52,936 nt of DNA from Phenylobacterium parvum (GTDB lineage Bacteria > Pseudomonadota > Alphaproteobacteria > Caulobacterales > Caulobacteraceae): positions 1-52,936 of the forward strand of contig JAPOKE010000002.1 in NCBI GenBank assembly GCA_029977805.1. Reading direction: 5' to 3'. The notes below the pieces were generated by a model that was not told where the DNA came from, made no database searches, and worked only from the letters and a program-made list of their open reading frames with translations. Each line of letters starts with the position of its first letter. The first letter of the stretch is position 1. A program made the translations under genes and the position numbers. Shown in pieces: positions 21,729-31,498 of this stretch.

Positions 21729-21837
21729 ACACGCAGGTGTTCGGTGGAGCCGGGGAGACATCCCGGCGGCGCCGTTCCGGTCCCCCGTCCGGGGGGTTTG
21801 CCTGCGGAGGTCAACCGGAAGAAGAGGACACTACGCC
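21729..21837 (+). promoter_or_regulatory. structured rpsB mRNA leader
   Basis: Several pairings are visible: a local hairpin ACAC-gcag-GTGT (21729-21740); GCCGGG with CCCGGC (21749-21754 / 21762-21767); CCCCC with GGGGG followed by TTT (21782-21799); and a long-range pair CGCAGG (21732-21737) with CCTGCG (21801-21806). The long-range pair would enclose the two middle hairpins and excludes the first local one. This suggests a two-state leader, perhaps bound by S2 protein or acting in attenuation. The role is inferred. Confidence 0.45.
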
Positions 21838-22620
21838 ATGGCGCTTCCCGATTTCTCCATGCGTCAGCTGCTTGAGGCCGGCGCCCACTTCGGTCACCAG
21901 ACGCACCGCTGGAACCCGAAGATGGACCGCTACATCTTCGGCAGCCGCTCGAACATCCACATCATCGACCTGTCGCAGTCGATCCCCCTGCTGCACCAGG
22001 CCCTGGTCAAGGTGCGCGAGGTCGCCGCCGGCGGCGGTCGCGTGCTCTTCGTGGGCACCAAGCGCCAGGCCTCCGACCCGATCGCCCAGGCCGCCCGCCG
22101 CTGCGCCCAGTACTACGTCAACCACCGCTGGCTCGGCGGCACCCTGACCAACTGGCGCACCGTCTCCGGCTCCATCAACCGCCTGCGTGAACTCGAGGGC
22201 GTTCTGGAAGGCGGCGAGGGCAACCGCACCAAGAAGGAGCTGCTGCAGCTCACCCGCGAGCGCGACAAGCTTGAGCTGTCCCTCGGCGGCATCAAGGACA
22301 TGGGCGGCATCCCCGACCTGATGTTCGTGATCGACACCAACAAGGAGGCCATCGCCATCCAGGAAGCCCGCAAGCTGGGCATCCCGGTGGTCGCCATCCT
22401 CGACACCAACTGCGATCCCGACGGCATCACCTACCCGATCCCGGGCAATGACGACGCCGCCCGCGCCATCCAGCTCTACTGCGACCTGATGGCCGATGCG
22501 GTCCTCGACGGCCTCGCCGCCGGCGCCGCCGCCTCGGGCGTCGACCTCGGCGCCTCCGCCGAGCCGGTCGAACCCGTGGTCGCCGCCGAGGCCGCCGCGG
22601 AAGCTGCCGCCGAAGCCTGA
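21838..22620 (+). CDS. rpsB: 30S ribosomal protein S2
   Basis: This small-subunit ribosomal protein is 260 aa from ATG 21838. The typical start [20 protein letters not shown] is followed by [36 protein letters not shown] and the late [19 protein letters not shown]. The C-terminus is a short Ala/Glu-rich tail (about 20 residues) as in other alphaproteobacteria. The region upstream of ATG 21838 has no S2-like sequence and carries the leader structures, so the inner start is right. It precedes tsf in the usual order. Confidence 0.97.
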   Translation: MALPDFSMRQLLEAGAHFGHQTHRWNPKMDRYIFGSRSNIHIIDLSQSIPLLHQALVKVREVAAGGGRVLFVGTKRQASDPIAQAARRCAQYYVNHRWLGGTLTNWRTVSGSINRLRELEGVLEGGEGNRTKKELLQLTRERDKLELSLGGIKDMGGIPDLMFVIDTNKEAIAIQEARKLGIPVVAILDTNCDPDGITYPIPGNDDAARAIQLYCDLMADAVLDGLAAGAAASGVDLGASAEPVEPVVAAEAAAEAAAEA

Positions 22621-22633
22621 TCCGACCTGAATT

Positions 22634-22658
22634 GCGCCCGTCCCCCCGGGGCGGGCGC
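22634..22658 (+). other. hairpin between rpsB and tsf
   Basis: GCGCCCG (22634-22640) pairs with CGGGCGC (22652-22658) around a C/G-rich loop. No T tract follows, so it is not a classical terminator. It could be a partial attenuator or an mRNA processing or stability element setting different rpsB and tsf levels. Confidence 0.5.
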
Positions 22659-22682
22659 CACCCCTGACCGAAGGAGCTCCCG

Positions 22683-23618
22683 ATGGCGGAGATCACTGCT
22701 GCCCTTGTGAAGGAACTGCGCGAGAAGTCCGGCGCGGGCATGATGGACTGCAAGAAGGCCCTGCAGGAGAACGAAGGCGACATCGACCTCGCCATCGACT
22801 GGCTGCGGACCAAGGGCCTGTCCAAGGCGGCCAAGAAGTCCGACCGGGCGGCCGCCGAGGGCCTGGTGGGCGCGGCTGTCCGCAAGGACGGCGCGGGCAT
22901 GACCGGCGTCGTCGTCGAGCTGAACGCCGAGACCGACTTCGTGGCCCGGAACGAGCTGTTCCAGAAGGCCGCCAAGGAGATCGCCGGCATCGCCCTGGAC
23001 CAGGACGGCGTCGAGGCCGTGGCCGCGGCGAAGACCGCCGGCGGCGAGACCGTCGCCGACATGGTCACCAACCTGATCGCCACCATCGGCGAGAACATGA
23101 ACCTGCGCCGGGCGCACCGCTTCGTGGTGCCGGAAGGCGCCGTGGCCTCCTATGTCCACTCCGCCATCGTGCCGGACCTCGGCAAGATCGGCGTGCTCGT
23201 GGCCGTCGAGGGCAAGGGCGACCAGGCCAAGCTGGCGGAGATGGGCCGGAAGATCGCCATGCACGTGGCGGCCACCAACCCGCTCTCCCTGTCGACCGAC
23301 GACCTGGACCCGGCCGCCGTCGAGCGCGAGAAGGCCATCTTCACCGAGCAGGCCCTCGCCTCCGGCAAGCCGGCCGGCGTGGTCGAGAAGATGGTCGAGG
23401 GCCGGATCCGCAAGTTCTTCGAGGAAGTGGTCCTGCTGAAGCAGGCCTTCGTCATGAACCCGGACCAGACCATCGAGCAGCTGGTGGCCGAGACGGCCAA
23501 GGAGACCGGTTCCCCCGTCGCGGTGAAGGGCTTCGTGCGCTTCGCCCTGGGCGAGGGCGTCGAGAAGAAGGTGGACGACTTCGCCGCCGAGGTCGCCTCC
23601 ATGACCGGCCAGGGCTGA
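22683..23618 (+). CDS. tsf: translation elongation factor Ts
   Basis: This is the guanine-nucleotide exchange factor that recycles EF-Tu. It is 311 aa. The N-terminal UBA-like module contains [19 protein letters not shown], followed by the dimerisation/core part with [15 protein letters not shown], the motif that contacts EF-Tu. Ribosome-binding site AAGGAG lies 7 bp before ATG 22683. The gene ends before a clear terminator. Confidence 0.97.
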   Translation: MAEITAALVKELREKSGAGMMDCKKALQENEGDIDLAIDWLRTKGLSKAAKKSDRAAAEGLVGAAVRKDGAGMTGVVVELNAETDFVARNELFQKAAKEIAGIALDQDGVEAVAAAKTAGGETVADMVTNLIATIGENMNLRRAHRFVVPEGAVASYVHSAIVPDLGKIGVLVAVEGKGDQAKLAEMGRKIAMHVAATNPLSLSTDDLDPAAVEREKAIFTEQALASGKPAGVVEKMVEGRIRKFFEEVVLLKQAFVMNPDQTIEQLVAETAKETGSPVAVKGFVRFALGEGVEKKVDDFAAEVASMTGQG

Positions 23619-23645
23619 TCCAGCCTTCCACCGCCTGTCTTTCGG

Positions 23646-23683
23646 GGGCGTGGTGCGTTCAACGCGCGCCACGCCCTCGTTTT
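23646..23683 (+). terminator. Rho-independent terminator after tsf
   Basis: A 12-bp stem, GGGCGTGGTGCG (23646-23657) with CGCGCCACGCCC (23665-23676), containing one G-T wobble and a 7-nt loop, followed by TCGTTTT. It closes the rpsB-tsf unit; pyrH starts 62 bp later. Confidence 0.8.
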
Positions 23684-23744
23684 ATGTAAACTCGCCCGAG
23701 ATTCCCCGCCCACCCAGGACGGGCCCAGCCTGACGGATTGGCCC

Positions 23745-24464
23745 ATGAGCGCGCCCAAGCCCCGCTTCCGGAAGATCCTCCTGAAGATGTCCGGAGAGGT
23801 GCTGATGGGGGACTCCCTCTTCGGCATCGACACCGCGACCCTCGACAGGGTGGCGGCCGACATCAAGGAGGTGGTCGACGCCGGCGTTGAGCTCTGCCTC
23901 GTCGTCGGCGGGGGCAACATCTTCCGGGGCGTGTCGCTTGCCGGCCGCGGCATGGAGCGCGCCAGCGCCGACTACATGGGCATGCTGGCCACGGTGATGA
24001 ACGCCCTCGCCCTCCAGGGCGCCCTCGAGAAGGCCGGCGTCGACACCCGGGTGCAGTCGGCCATTCCCATGGACGCGGTCTGCGAGCCCTACATCCGCCG
24101 CCGGGCCCTCCGGCACCTGGAGAAGGGCAGGGTGGTGATCTTCGCCGCCGGCCTCGGCGCCCCCTTCTTCACCACCGACACGCCCGCCGCCCTGCGGTCC
24201 GCCGAAATGGGCTGCGACGCCCTGTTCAAGGGAACCAGCGTCGACGGGGTCTACACCGCCGACCCCAAGAAGGACCCTGCCGCCCGGCGCTATGAATCCC
24301 TGAGCTACCACGACGTGCTGGCCCAGGACCTGAAGGTCATGGACGCCTCGGCCATCGCCCTGATGCGCGACAACCAGATCCCCATCGTGGTCTTCTCGAT
24401 CCGCGAGCCGGGCAACTTCATGAAGGTCCTCACCGGCCAGGGCGTCTTCACCACCATCAACTGA
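23745..24464 (+). CDS. pyrH: UMP kinase
   Basis: This amino-acid-kinase-fold enzyme phosphorylates UMP to UDP. It is 239 aa. The N-terminal [15 protein letters not shown] motif, then [22 protein letters not shown], and the ATP-site [27 protein letters not shown] are all typical. It sits between tsf and frr as in most bacteria. ATG 23745 is in the context GCCCATGAGC; an in-frame alternative close by is not apparent. Confidence 0.96.
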   Translation: MSAPKPRFRKILLKMSGEVLMGDSLFGIDTATLDRVAADIKEVVDAGVELCLVVGGGNIFRGVSLAGRGMERASADYMGMLATVMNALALQGALEKAGVDTRVQSAIPMDAVCEPYIRRRALRHLEKGRVVIFAAGLGAPFFTTDTPAALRSAEMGCDALFKGTSVDGVYTADPKKDPAARRYESLSYHDVLAQDLKVMDASAIALMRDNQIPIVVFSIREPGNFMKVLTGQGVFTTIN

Positions 24465-24484
24465 CCGCAGAACGGGAACCCGTC

Positions 24485-25048
24485 ATGCCTGCCGAAAAGC
24501 CCCAACTGTCCCGCTACCGCGACCGCATGGACAAGGCGGTCTCCGCCCTGAAGGAGGAATTCGCCAGCCTGCGCACCGGCCGGGCCTCTGCCAACCTCCT
24601 GGACCAGATCATGGTGGAGGCCTATGGCGCGACCACCCCGATCAACCAGGTCGCGGCCATCACCGTGCCGGAGCCGCGCTCGATCAGCGTCAGCGTCTGG
24701 GACCGCGGCGTCGTGGTCTCGGTGGAGAAGGCCATCCGCGCCTCCGGCCTCGGCCTGAACCCTGTGGTCGAGGGCCAGACCCTGCGGATCCCGATCCCGC
24801 CCCTCACCGAGGAACGCCGCCGGGACCTGGCCAAGATCGCCGCCAAGTACGCCGAGCAGCAGCGCATTGCGATCCGCAACGTCCGCCGCGAGGCCAATGA
24901 CGACCTGAAGAAGGCCGAGAAGGATTCGGTCATCAGCCAGGACGAGCAGAAGCGCATGGAATCCGAGGTCCAGAAGATGACCGACGAGGCCGTGAAGAGG
25001 GTCGACGAAGCCTTGAAAACCAAGGAACAAGAGATCATGCAGGTCTAG
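24485..25048 (+). CDS. frr: ribosome recycling factor
   Basis: This protein splits post-termination ribosomes together with EF-G. It is 187 aa, the standard length. Motifs include the helical start RYRDRMDKAVSALKEEFASL, then LRTGRASANLLDQIMVEAYG, and VWDRGVVVSVEKAIRASGLGLNP in the beta domain. The C-terminal helices are rich in Lys/Glu. It starts 20 bp after pyrH and is followed 22 bp later by uppS, probably one operon. Confidence 0.97.
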   Translation: MPAEKPQLSRYRDRMDKAVSALKEEFASLRTGRASANLLDQIMVEAYGATTPINQVAAITVPEPRSISVSVWDRGVVVSVEKAIRASGLGLNPVVEGQTLRIPIPPLTEERRRDLAKIAAKYAEQQRIAIRNVRREANDDLKKAEKDSVISQDEQKRMESEVQKMTDEAVKRVDEALKTKEQEIMQV

Positions 25049-25070
25049 GCCGGGGGCGGTCGGAGGCGAC

Positions 25071-25856
25071 ATGGCCGCGAGGTCGAGGACATCCCGAGAG
25101 CGATCGGAGCCGGCGCCCGGACCGGGCGGCCCGCAGGCGCCCCTGCATGTCGCGATCGTCATGGATGGCAATGGCCGCTGGGCCCAGAAGCGCGGCCTGC
25201 CGCGCACCCTCGGGCACCGGGCCGGCGTCGAGGCCCTCAAGCGGACGGTCGCCGCCGCCCCGGGCCTGGGCGTCCGCTGGCTCACCGTCTTCGGCTTCTC
25301 CACGGAGAACTGGAGCCGGCCGGCCGCCGAGGTCAGCGAGCTGATGGCCCTGCCGAAGCGCTATTTCGACGCCGACCTCAAGCGGCTTGAACGCGAAGGG
25401 GTGCGGGTCCGCGCCCTCGGCCGGCGCCAGGGCCTTGCGCCGGACGTCGTCGCACTGCTCGACGAGGCCGAGCGGCGCACGGCGGGGAACGACCGGTTCT
25501 TCCTCCAGGTCGCCTTCAACTATGGCGGGCAGGCCGACATCGCCGACGCCGCCCGGCGGCTTGCCGAGGCCGCCGCCGAGGGGCGGCTGGACCCGGCCTC
25601 GATCGACGAGAAGGTCTTCGCCGGCGGCCTGTCCACGGCGGGTCTTCCGCCCGCCGACCTGATCGTCCGGCCCTCGGGCGAGCAGCGGCTCTCCAACTTC
25701 CTGCTCTGGGAAGCGGCCTACGCCGAACTGGTCTTCCAGGACGTCCTCTGGCCCGACTACGACGAGGCCAGCCTCGCCGCCGCCATCGCCGCCTTCCGCG
25801 CCCGTGACCGCCGCTTCGGTGGAGCCGTCTCTGATGACGTCCTTGTCGCCGGCTAG
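25071..25856 (+). CDS. uppS: undecaprenyl diphosphate synthase
   Basis: This cis-prenyltransferase makes the C55 lipid carrier for peptidoglycan and polysaccharide synthesis. It is 261 aa, with about 25 extra Arg/Pro-rich residues before the catalytic AIVMDGNGRWA (Asp about residue 32). The FGFSTENWSRP and FNYGGQADI motifs are intact. The diphosphate-binding motif reads RPSGEQRLSNFLLW, with Pro where most members have Thr/Gly. The 3' end overlaps the cdsA start. The family call is firm; a shorter start is possible but no better site is seen. Confidence 0.94.
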   Translation: MAARSRTSRERSEPAPGPGGPQAPLHVAIVMDGNGRWAQKRGLPRTLGHRAGVEALKRTVAAAPGLGVRWLTVFGFSTENWSRPAAEVSELMALPKRYFDADLKRLEREGVRVRALGRRQGLAPDVVALLDEAERRTAGNDRFFLQVAFNYGGQADIADAARRLAEAAAEGRLDPASIDEKVFAGGLSTAGLPPADLIVRPSGEQRLSNFLLWEAAYAELVFQDVLWPDYDEASLAAAIAAFRARDRRFGGAVSDDVLVAG

Positions 25857-26679
25857 GGCGTTCGACTGGAACAATCTCGGCGTCCGGGCGGCGTCCGCGG
25901 CGGTGCTCCTGCCCGCCGCCCTTGCGGCCGTCTGGTTCGAGATGGGCCCGGGCCAGCCGGCCTGGCCCTTCCTGCTGATGGTGGTCGCCGCCGTCTCCAT
26001 GCTGTGCGTCGAGTGGGGCGGGATGACCGCGCCCTCCGCCAAGGCCCGGGTCTCCACGGCCGTCTGCGCCGCTGTCCTGACCGCGGTCTTCTTCGCCCAG
26101 AGGGACAGCATGTTCATCGCCTGGGGCGTCCTGGCGGTCGGCGGCGCCCTGGCGGCGGTGGTGGCGCGGGGCGTCTCCGAGCGTCCCGGCAACGCCGCCC
26201 TGGGGGTGTTCTACATCGGCGCGGCGGCTGTCTGCTTCATCTGGCTCAGGTCCATGCCCCAGGGGCGCTGGTGGATCTTCATGACCTTCGCCGTCGCCTG
26301 GGCGGCGGACATCGCCGCCTACGCCGTGGGCAACATGGTCGGCGGCCCCAAGCTCTGGCCCCGCTTCTCGCCCAACAAGACCTGGTCGGGCTTCCTCGGC
26401 GGCCTCGCCGCCGCAGCCCTCGCCGCAGTGGCCCTGGCGGCCCTGCCGGTCTTCAGCCTCAACCCCTGGGCCGCAGCGGTCGCGGGTCTCTGCGGCGGCC
26501 TGGCCGGCATGGCCGGCGACCTCTGGGAATCCATGCTGAAGCGCCGCTTCGGGGTGAAGGATTCCGGCGACCTCATCCCGGGCCACGGCGGCCTGCTCGA
26601 CCGGGTGGACGGCCTGATGTTCGTGGTCGTGATCCTGTCGGTCTTCCGGCTGGTGAACCACCTGGGATGGGGCCATTGA
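25834..26679 (+). CDS. cdsA: phosphatidate cytidylyltransferase
   Basis: This multi-pass membrane enzyme forms CDP-diacylglycerol from phosphatidate and CTP for phospholipid synthesis. It is 281 aa from ATG 25834. Hydrophobic helices fill the chain. The C-terminal family signature is complete: [20 protein letters not shown] followed by [13 protein letters not shown] at 25804 would add ten residues, but ATG 25834 is preferred; both lie within the end of uppS (23-bp overlap). The stop overlaps the dxr start region. Confidence 0.93.
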   Translation: MTSLSPARAFDWNNLGVRAASAAVLLPAALAAVWFEMGPGQPAWPFLLMVVAAVSMLCVEWGGMTAPSAKARVSTAVCAAVLTAVFFAQRDSMFIAWGVLAVGGALAAVVARGVSERPGNAALGVFYIGAAAVCFIWLRSMPQGRWWIFMTFAVAWAADIAAYAVGNMVGGPKLWPRFSPNKTWSGFLGGLAAAALAAVALAALPVFSLNPWAAAVAGLCGGLAGMAGDLWESMLKRRFGVKDSGDLIPGHGGLLDRVDGLMFVVVILSVFRLVNHLGWGH

Positions 26680-27887
26680 GCCTGTCCCGGACGGTCTCCA
26701 TCCTCGGATCCACGGGCTCGGTCGGTGTGTCCACCCTGGACCTACTGTCCGTCGCCGGGCCGGCTGTTCAGATCCGGGCCCTGACGGGAGGGCGCAACGC
26801 CGCCCTGCTGGCCGAGCAGGCCCTGGCCTGGCGGCCGCAGGTCGCCGTGATCGCCGACCCGGCCGCGGCCCCCGAACTCCGTGACCGCCTTTCGGGGACC
26901 GGGATCGCCGTGGAGGCGGGGGAGGCCGCGGTCGCCGCCGCCGCCGCCATGCCGGCCGACTGGGTCATGTCCGCCATCGTCGGCTTTGCCGGGCTCGCTC
27001 CGACCCTGGCGGCCGTCGACGCCGGCGCCGTGGTGGCCCTGGCCAACAAGGAAAGCCTGGTCTGCGCCGGGCCGGCCCTGCTGCGCCGGGCGCGGATGTC
27101 CGGGGGCGCGGTCATCCCGGTCGATTCCGAGCATTCGGCCATCTTCCAGGCCCTCGACCCGCAGCACGCCGCGAGCGTGGCGCGGCTTGTCCTGACGGCC
27201 TCGGGCGGCCCGTTCCGCACCTGGTCCGCCGAGCGCATGGCCGCGGCGACGCCGGAGGAGGCCGTCGCCCATCCCAACTGGGACATGGGGCGGAAGATCT
27301 CCGTGGATTCCGCCACCATGATGAACAAGGGCCTTGAGATGATCGAGGCGGCCTTCCTCTTCGGCGTGGAGGCCGACCGGATCGAGGTGGTGGTGCACCC
27401 GGAATCGATCCTCCACAGCCTGGTCGAGTACGCCGACGGCTCCAGCCTCGCCCAGCTCGGCCCGCCCGACATGCGCACCCCGATCGCCGTCGCCTTCGCC
27501 TGGCCGGACCGGATCGCCTGGCCGGCGCCGCGCCTCGACCTCGGCCAGCTGGGGCGACTGACCTTCGAGCCGCCGGACCCGGCCCGTTTCCCGGCGCTGG
27601 GCCTCGCCCGCCAGGCCCTGCGCGCCGGCGGCCCGGCGCCTGGACTCCTCAACGCCGCCAACGAGGTCGCCGTCGAGGCCTTCCTTGACCGGCGTATCGG
27701 CTATCTCGATATTGCCGCAATCGTGTCGGAAACCCTGGATAAGGCAGGCTCTGAGCAGCTGGGAGACGACATGCCGGACCACAATTCGCCTGACGACATC
27801 CTCGAGCAGGCCCGCCGGGTCGACCGCGCGGGCCGCCGGCTCGCCGCCGTCGCCGTCGAGGCCCGTCGCGCCCGGGGAGCCGCCTGA
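26667..27887 (+). CDS. dxr: 1-deoxy-D-xylulose 5-phosphate reductoisomerase
   Basis: This NADPH-dependent enzyme of the MEP isoprenoid pathway makes MEP from DXP. It feeds uppS, which lies nearby. From ATG 26667 it is 406 aa. The NADPH site is [15 protein letters not shown], followed by [21 protein letters not shown] with the metal-binding acidic residues, and [20 protein letters not shown]. The start overlaps cdsA by 13 bp; a TTG at 26676 is an alternative in the same frame. RseP starts 2 bp after the stop. Confidence 0.94.
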   Translation: MGPLSLSRTVSILGSTGSVGVSTLDLLSVAGPAVQIRALTGGRNAALLAEQALAWRPQVAVIADPAAAPELRDRLSGTGIAVEAGEAAVAAAAAMPADWVMSAIVGFAGLAPTLAAVDAGAVVALANKESLVCAGPALLRRARMSGGAVIPVDSEHSAIFQALDPQHAASVARLVLTASGGPFRTWSAERMAAATPEEAVAHPNWDMGRKISVDSATMMNKGLEMIEAAFLFGVEADRIEVVVHPESILHSLVEYADGSSLAQLGPPDMRTPIAVAFAWPDRIAWPAPRLDLGQLGRLTFEPPDPARFPALGLARQALRAGGPAPGLLNAANEVAVEAFLDRRIGYLDIAAIVSETLDKAGSEQLGDDMPDHNSPDDILEQARRVDRAGRRLAAVAVEARRARGAA

Positions 27888-27889
27888 AC

Positions 27890-29092
27890 ATGGGTGTGAT
27901 CCTCGACCTCGCCTGGCACCTCGCGCCCTTCATCCTCGTCCTGTCCCTCGTGGTGACCATCCATGAGCTGGGGCACTTCCTCGCCGCACGAAGCTGCGGG
28001 GTCGCGGTGGAGCGATTCTCGATCGGCTTCGGGCGCGCCATCTTCTCGCGGCGCGACCGCTCGGGCGTGGAATGGCGGATCGGATGGATCCCGCTGGGCG
28101 GCTACGTCATGTTCGCCGGCGACCACAACGCCGCCAGCGTGCCGGACGCCGCCGGGCTCCAGGCCATGAAGGCCGAGATCCTCGCCCGCAGCGGTCCCGA
28201 GGCCCTGGCCCGGAACTATCATTTCAAGCCGGTCTGGCAGCGGGCCTTCGTCACGATCGCCGGGCCGGCCGCCAACTTCCTGCTCGCCATCGTCCTCTTC
28301 GCCGCCCTCTTCATGACCTTTGGCGAGCGCACCCTCGCGCCCCGAATCGGGGCGGTGGAGCCGGGCAGCGTCGCGGAGGCGGCGGGCTTCCAGAAGGGCG
28401 ACCGCGTGGTCCAGGCCGCCGGGCGGAGCATCGGCTCCTTCCAGGACCTGATCGAGGTCATCCAGGTCCGGGGCGGCGCGCCCACGGACTTTGTCCTCGA
28501 GCGCAATGGCGCGACCGTCCGCCTCACGGCGACGCCGGAGTGGCGGCGGATGGAGGGACAGCCCGGCGCCCCGCGCGTCGGCCGGCTCGGCCTTGGCCCC
28601 ACGGGCGAGGTCATCCGGCAGGCCTATGGTCCCCTCGAGGCGGTCGCCAAGGGCGTCGACCGGACCTGGCGGGTCCTGGCGACCAGCGTCTACGCCATGG
28701 GCCGCATGGTCACCGGCCAGATGTCCGCCGAACAGCTCAACGGCCCCCTCGGCATCGCCCAGATGTCGGGCCAGATCGCCAAGGCGGGCGCCGAGGCCGC
28801 CCCGGATCTCGGGCGCAAGGTGCTCTACGCCGGCGCCAACCTCGTCGCCCTGGCGGCGGTCCTGTCGGTGGGCGTCGGATTCATGAATCTCCTGCCCATC
28901 CCCGTCCTCGACGGGGGGCACCTCGTGTTCTACGCCTACGAGGCCGTGGCCCGAAGGCCGCTGGCCGCCAATGTCCAGGCCTTTGGATACCGGGTGGGCC
29001 TTGCGCTGGTGCTGGCTTTGATGTTGTTCGCCACCTGGAATGACCTGCAGCGACTGCAGGTGTTCCAGTTCTTCGGCGGATTGTTCTCCTGA
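27890..29092 (+). CDS. rseP: site-2 zinc metalloprotease RseP (MmpA type)
   Basis: This intramembrane protease cleaves membrane-bound regulators; the Caulobacter homologue MmpA processes the polar protein PodJ. It is 400 aa. The zinc motif HELGH is at residues 25-29 in the first helix. A PDZ domain lies at about residues 125-205 (context VEPGSVAEAAGFQKGDRVV), and the second active-site motif is PVLDGGHLVFY near residue 345. It starts 2 bp after dxr and precedes bamA by 17 bp, tying it to envelope biogenesis. Confidence 0.95.
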   Translation: MGVILDLAWHLAPFILVLSLVVTIHELGHFLAARSCGVAVERFSIGFGRAIFSRRDRSGVEWRIGWIPLGGYVMFAGDHNAASVPDAAGLQAMKAEILARSGPEALARNYHFKPVWQRAFVTIAGPAANFLLAIVLFAALFMTFGERTLAPRIGAVEPGSVAEAAGFQKGDRVVQAAGRSIGSFQDLIEVIQVRGGAPTDFVLERNGATVRLTATPEWRRMEGQPGAPRVGRLGLGPTGEVIRQAYGPLEAVAKGVDRTWRVLATSVYAMGRMVTGQMSAEQLNGPLGIAQMSGQIAKAGAEAAPDLGRKVLYAGANLVALAAVLSVGVGFMNLLPIPVLDGGHLVFYAYEAVARRPLAANVQAFGYRVGLALVLALMLFATWNDLQRLQVFQFFGGLFS

Positions 29093-29112
29093 TCCCGCGC
29101 TTTTCTCCGGTG

Positions 29113-31488
29113 ATGGCCCAGACCATGCAAACTCGACGCGCCCGCAGCGCCGCCCTCGTTTCCGGACTGGCCATCCTGATGGCCGGAGGCGCGACCCTGG
29201 CGCCCCTGCCGGCCCTCGCCCAGGCGGCGGGTCCCCAGCAGGGGACGGTCCAGCGCATCATCGTGTCCGGCAATGAGCGGATCGAGCAGTCCACCATCCT
29301 GTCCTACCTGCCCATCGGCGTCGGCGACACGGTGGACCCTGCGCGGATCGACCTGGCCCTGAAGGCCCTGTTCCGGACGGACCTCTTCTCCGACGTGAAG
29401 GTCGGGCTTTCCGGGGGCGACCTGACCATCCAGGTGGTGGAGAACCCGATCATCAACCGGGTGGTTTTCGAGGGGAACTCGGGCCTCAAGGAAGACAAGC
29501 TGCGGGACGAGATCACGGTCCGGCCCCGCGGCATCTTCACCCGCGCCAAGGTCCAGTCGGACATCCAGCGGATCATCGAGCTCTACCGCCGTTCAGGCCG
29601 CATCTCGGCCACGGTGACCCCGAAGATCGTCGAGCTTCCCCAGAAGCGCGTCGACCTGATCTTCGAGATCGACGAGGGCCAGAAGAGCGGCGTCCTCGGT
29701 GTGAACTTCCTGGGCAATGTCGAGTTCTCGGACAATGACCTGCGCGACGTGGTCGTGACCGAGGAGTCGGCCTGGTACCGCTTCTTCTCCAGCAACGCCA
29801 ACTACGACCCGGACCGGCTGGAGTACGACAAGGAGCAGCTGCGCAAGCACTACCGGAACCGCGGCTTCTATGATTTCCGCGTCATTTCCGCGATCGCCGA
29901 GCTGTCTCCGGCGCGCAATGGCTTCGCCGTGACCTACACCCTCGAGGAGGGGCCCGAGTACAAGTTCGGCAAGATCTCCGTCGAGACCGAGCTCAAGAAG
30001 CTCGACACCGCCGTCCTGACCCAGCTCGTGCCCATCCGCAGCGGCGACCTCTACGAGGACGAGCGCATCGAGTCCGCCACGGACGCCCTGACCTTCGCCG
30101 CCGGTGCGGCGGGCTTCGCGGCCGTTGACGTGCGCCCCCGCTATGTCGCCGACCCGAAGACACGGACGGTGGACGTCGTGTTCCAGGTCAACGAGGGGCC
30201 GCGGGTCTACGTCAACCGCATCGACATCGTCGGCAACACCCAGACCCTGGACCCGGTCATCCGCCGCGAGCTCAACCTCGTCGAGGGCGACGCCTACAAC
30301 AGGGCCCTGGTCGACCGCTCCAAGAACAACCTCAAGGCCCTGGGTTTCTTCAAGGACGTCACCATCGAGGAGACGCCCACCGCCAGTCCTGACCGCACCG
30401 ACCTCCTGGTCAAGGTCGAGGAGCAGCCGACGGGCGAGCTGACCTTCAGCGCCGGCTATTCTTCCGTCGACCAGCTGATGATCGACCTCGGCATCACCCA
30501 GAGGAACTTCCGGGGCCGGGGCCAGGACGCCCGGGCGCGGGTCTCCTGGGGCTCCTACCGCAAGCAGCTGGACTTCTCGTTCACCGAGCCGCGGTTCCTG
30601 GACCGCAACCTCCGGGCGGGCGTGGACCTCTACTACTTCGTCTACGACCTGTCGGACTACTCGTCCTACAAGACCACCTCGCTCGGCACCAATGTCCGCA
30701 TCGGCTTCCCGCTGACGGCCAACGCCTTCATGACCATGCGCTACGTCCTCCGCGAGGATGACGTCCAGGTGCCGGACTATTACTGCGACCCCTCCCAGCA
30801 GCAGGTCTCCCAGACCCTCTGCGACCAGCGCGGCCGCTACACCACCTCTCTCCTCGGCTACCAGGTCACCCTGGACCACCGGAACGACCCGGTGCGCCCG
30901 ACCCGGGGCTACTATGTCAGCGCAGCCCAGGACTTCGCCGGTCTGGGCGGGGACGTGAAGTATCTGCGCTCCGAGCTCGAGGGCGGCTGGTACCACGGCT
31001 TCAACAAGGACTTCGTCCTCAGCCTGTCCGGCAGCGCCGGCTACATCACCGGCTGGGGCGACGACGTGGTCCGGATCAATGACCGCTTCTACAAGGGCGG
31101 CAACAGCTTCCGGGGCTTCCGCGTCGCAGGCATCGGTCCGCGGGACACCAGCTACGGCCGGTCCGACGCCCTCGGCGGCCAGGCCTTCGCCATCGGGTCC
31201 GCGGAGCTCACCGTCCCGACCTTCATCCCGCAGCAGTATGGCATCCGCGCCTCCCTGTTCACGGACGTCGGCACCCTGGGCATCCTCGACGACTCCATGA
31301 AGGTCGGGACCGACGGCCTGCCGATCCCCGGCATCTATGACGACCTGTCGCTCCGCGCCTCCGCGGGTCTGTCGGTGTTCTGGCGCTCACCCATGGGACC
31401 CATCCGCTTCGACTTCAGCCACATCCTCCAGCGCGAGGACTACGACCGGGTCGAGACCTTCCGCTTCTCGCAAACCACAAAGTTCTGA
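29113..31488 (+). CDS. bamA: outer membrane protein assembly factor BamA
   Basis: This is the central Omp85 component that folds beta-barrel proteins into the outer membrane, about 791 aa. A signal peptide (basic MQTRRARSA, hydrophobic core, cleavage near ALAQA) precedes POTRA domains from about residue 40 to 420 (for example VQRIIVSGNERIEQSTI and VNRIDIVGNTQTLDP). The 16-strand barrel follows with the lid motif KGGNSFRGF (VRGF class), ending with C-terminal Phe in SQTTKF. An in-frame GTG lies just before at 29110 and an ATG at 29125; ATG 29113 is a compromise. Skp follows 10 bp later. Confidence 0.95.
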   Translation: MAQTMQTRRARSAALVSGLAILMAGGATLAPLPALAQAAGPQQGTVQRIIVSGNERIEQSTILSYLPIGVGDTVDPARIDLALKALFRTDLFSDVKVGLSGGDLTIQVVENPIINRVVFEGNSGLKEDKLRDEITVRPRGIFTRAKVQSDIQRIIELYRRSGRISATVTPKIVELPQKRVDLIFEIDEGQKSGVLGVNFLGNVEFSDNDLRDVVVTEESAWYRFFSSNANYDPDRLEYDKEQLRKHYRNRGFYDFRVISAIAELSPARNGFAVTYTLEEGPEYKFGKISVETELKKLDTAVLTQLVPIRSGDLYEDERIESATDALTFAAGAAGFAAVDVRPRYVADPKTRTVDVVFQVNEGPRVYVNRIDIVGNTQTLDPVIRRELNLVEGDAYNRALVDRSKNNLKALGFFKDVTIEETPTASPDRTDLLVKVEEQPTGELTFSAGYSSVDQLMIDLGITQRNFRGRGQDARARVSWGSYRKQLDFSFTEPRFLDRNLRAGVDLYYFVYDLSDYSSYKTTSLGTNVRIGFPLTANAFMTMRYVLREDDVQVPDYYCDPSQQQVSQTLCDQRGRYTTSLLGYQVTLDHRNDPVRPTRGYYVSAAQDFAGLGGDVKYLRSELEGGWYHGFNKDFVLSLSGSAGYITGWGDDVVRINDRFYKGGNSFRGFRVAGIGPRDTSYGRSDALGGQAFAIGSAELTVPTFIPQQYGIRASLFTDVGTLGILDDSMKVGTDGLPIPGIYDDLSLRASAGLSVFWRSPMGPIRFDFSHILQREDYDRVETFRFSQTTKF

Positions 31489-31498
31489 GATCAAGCAC

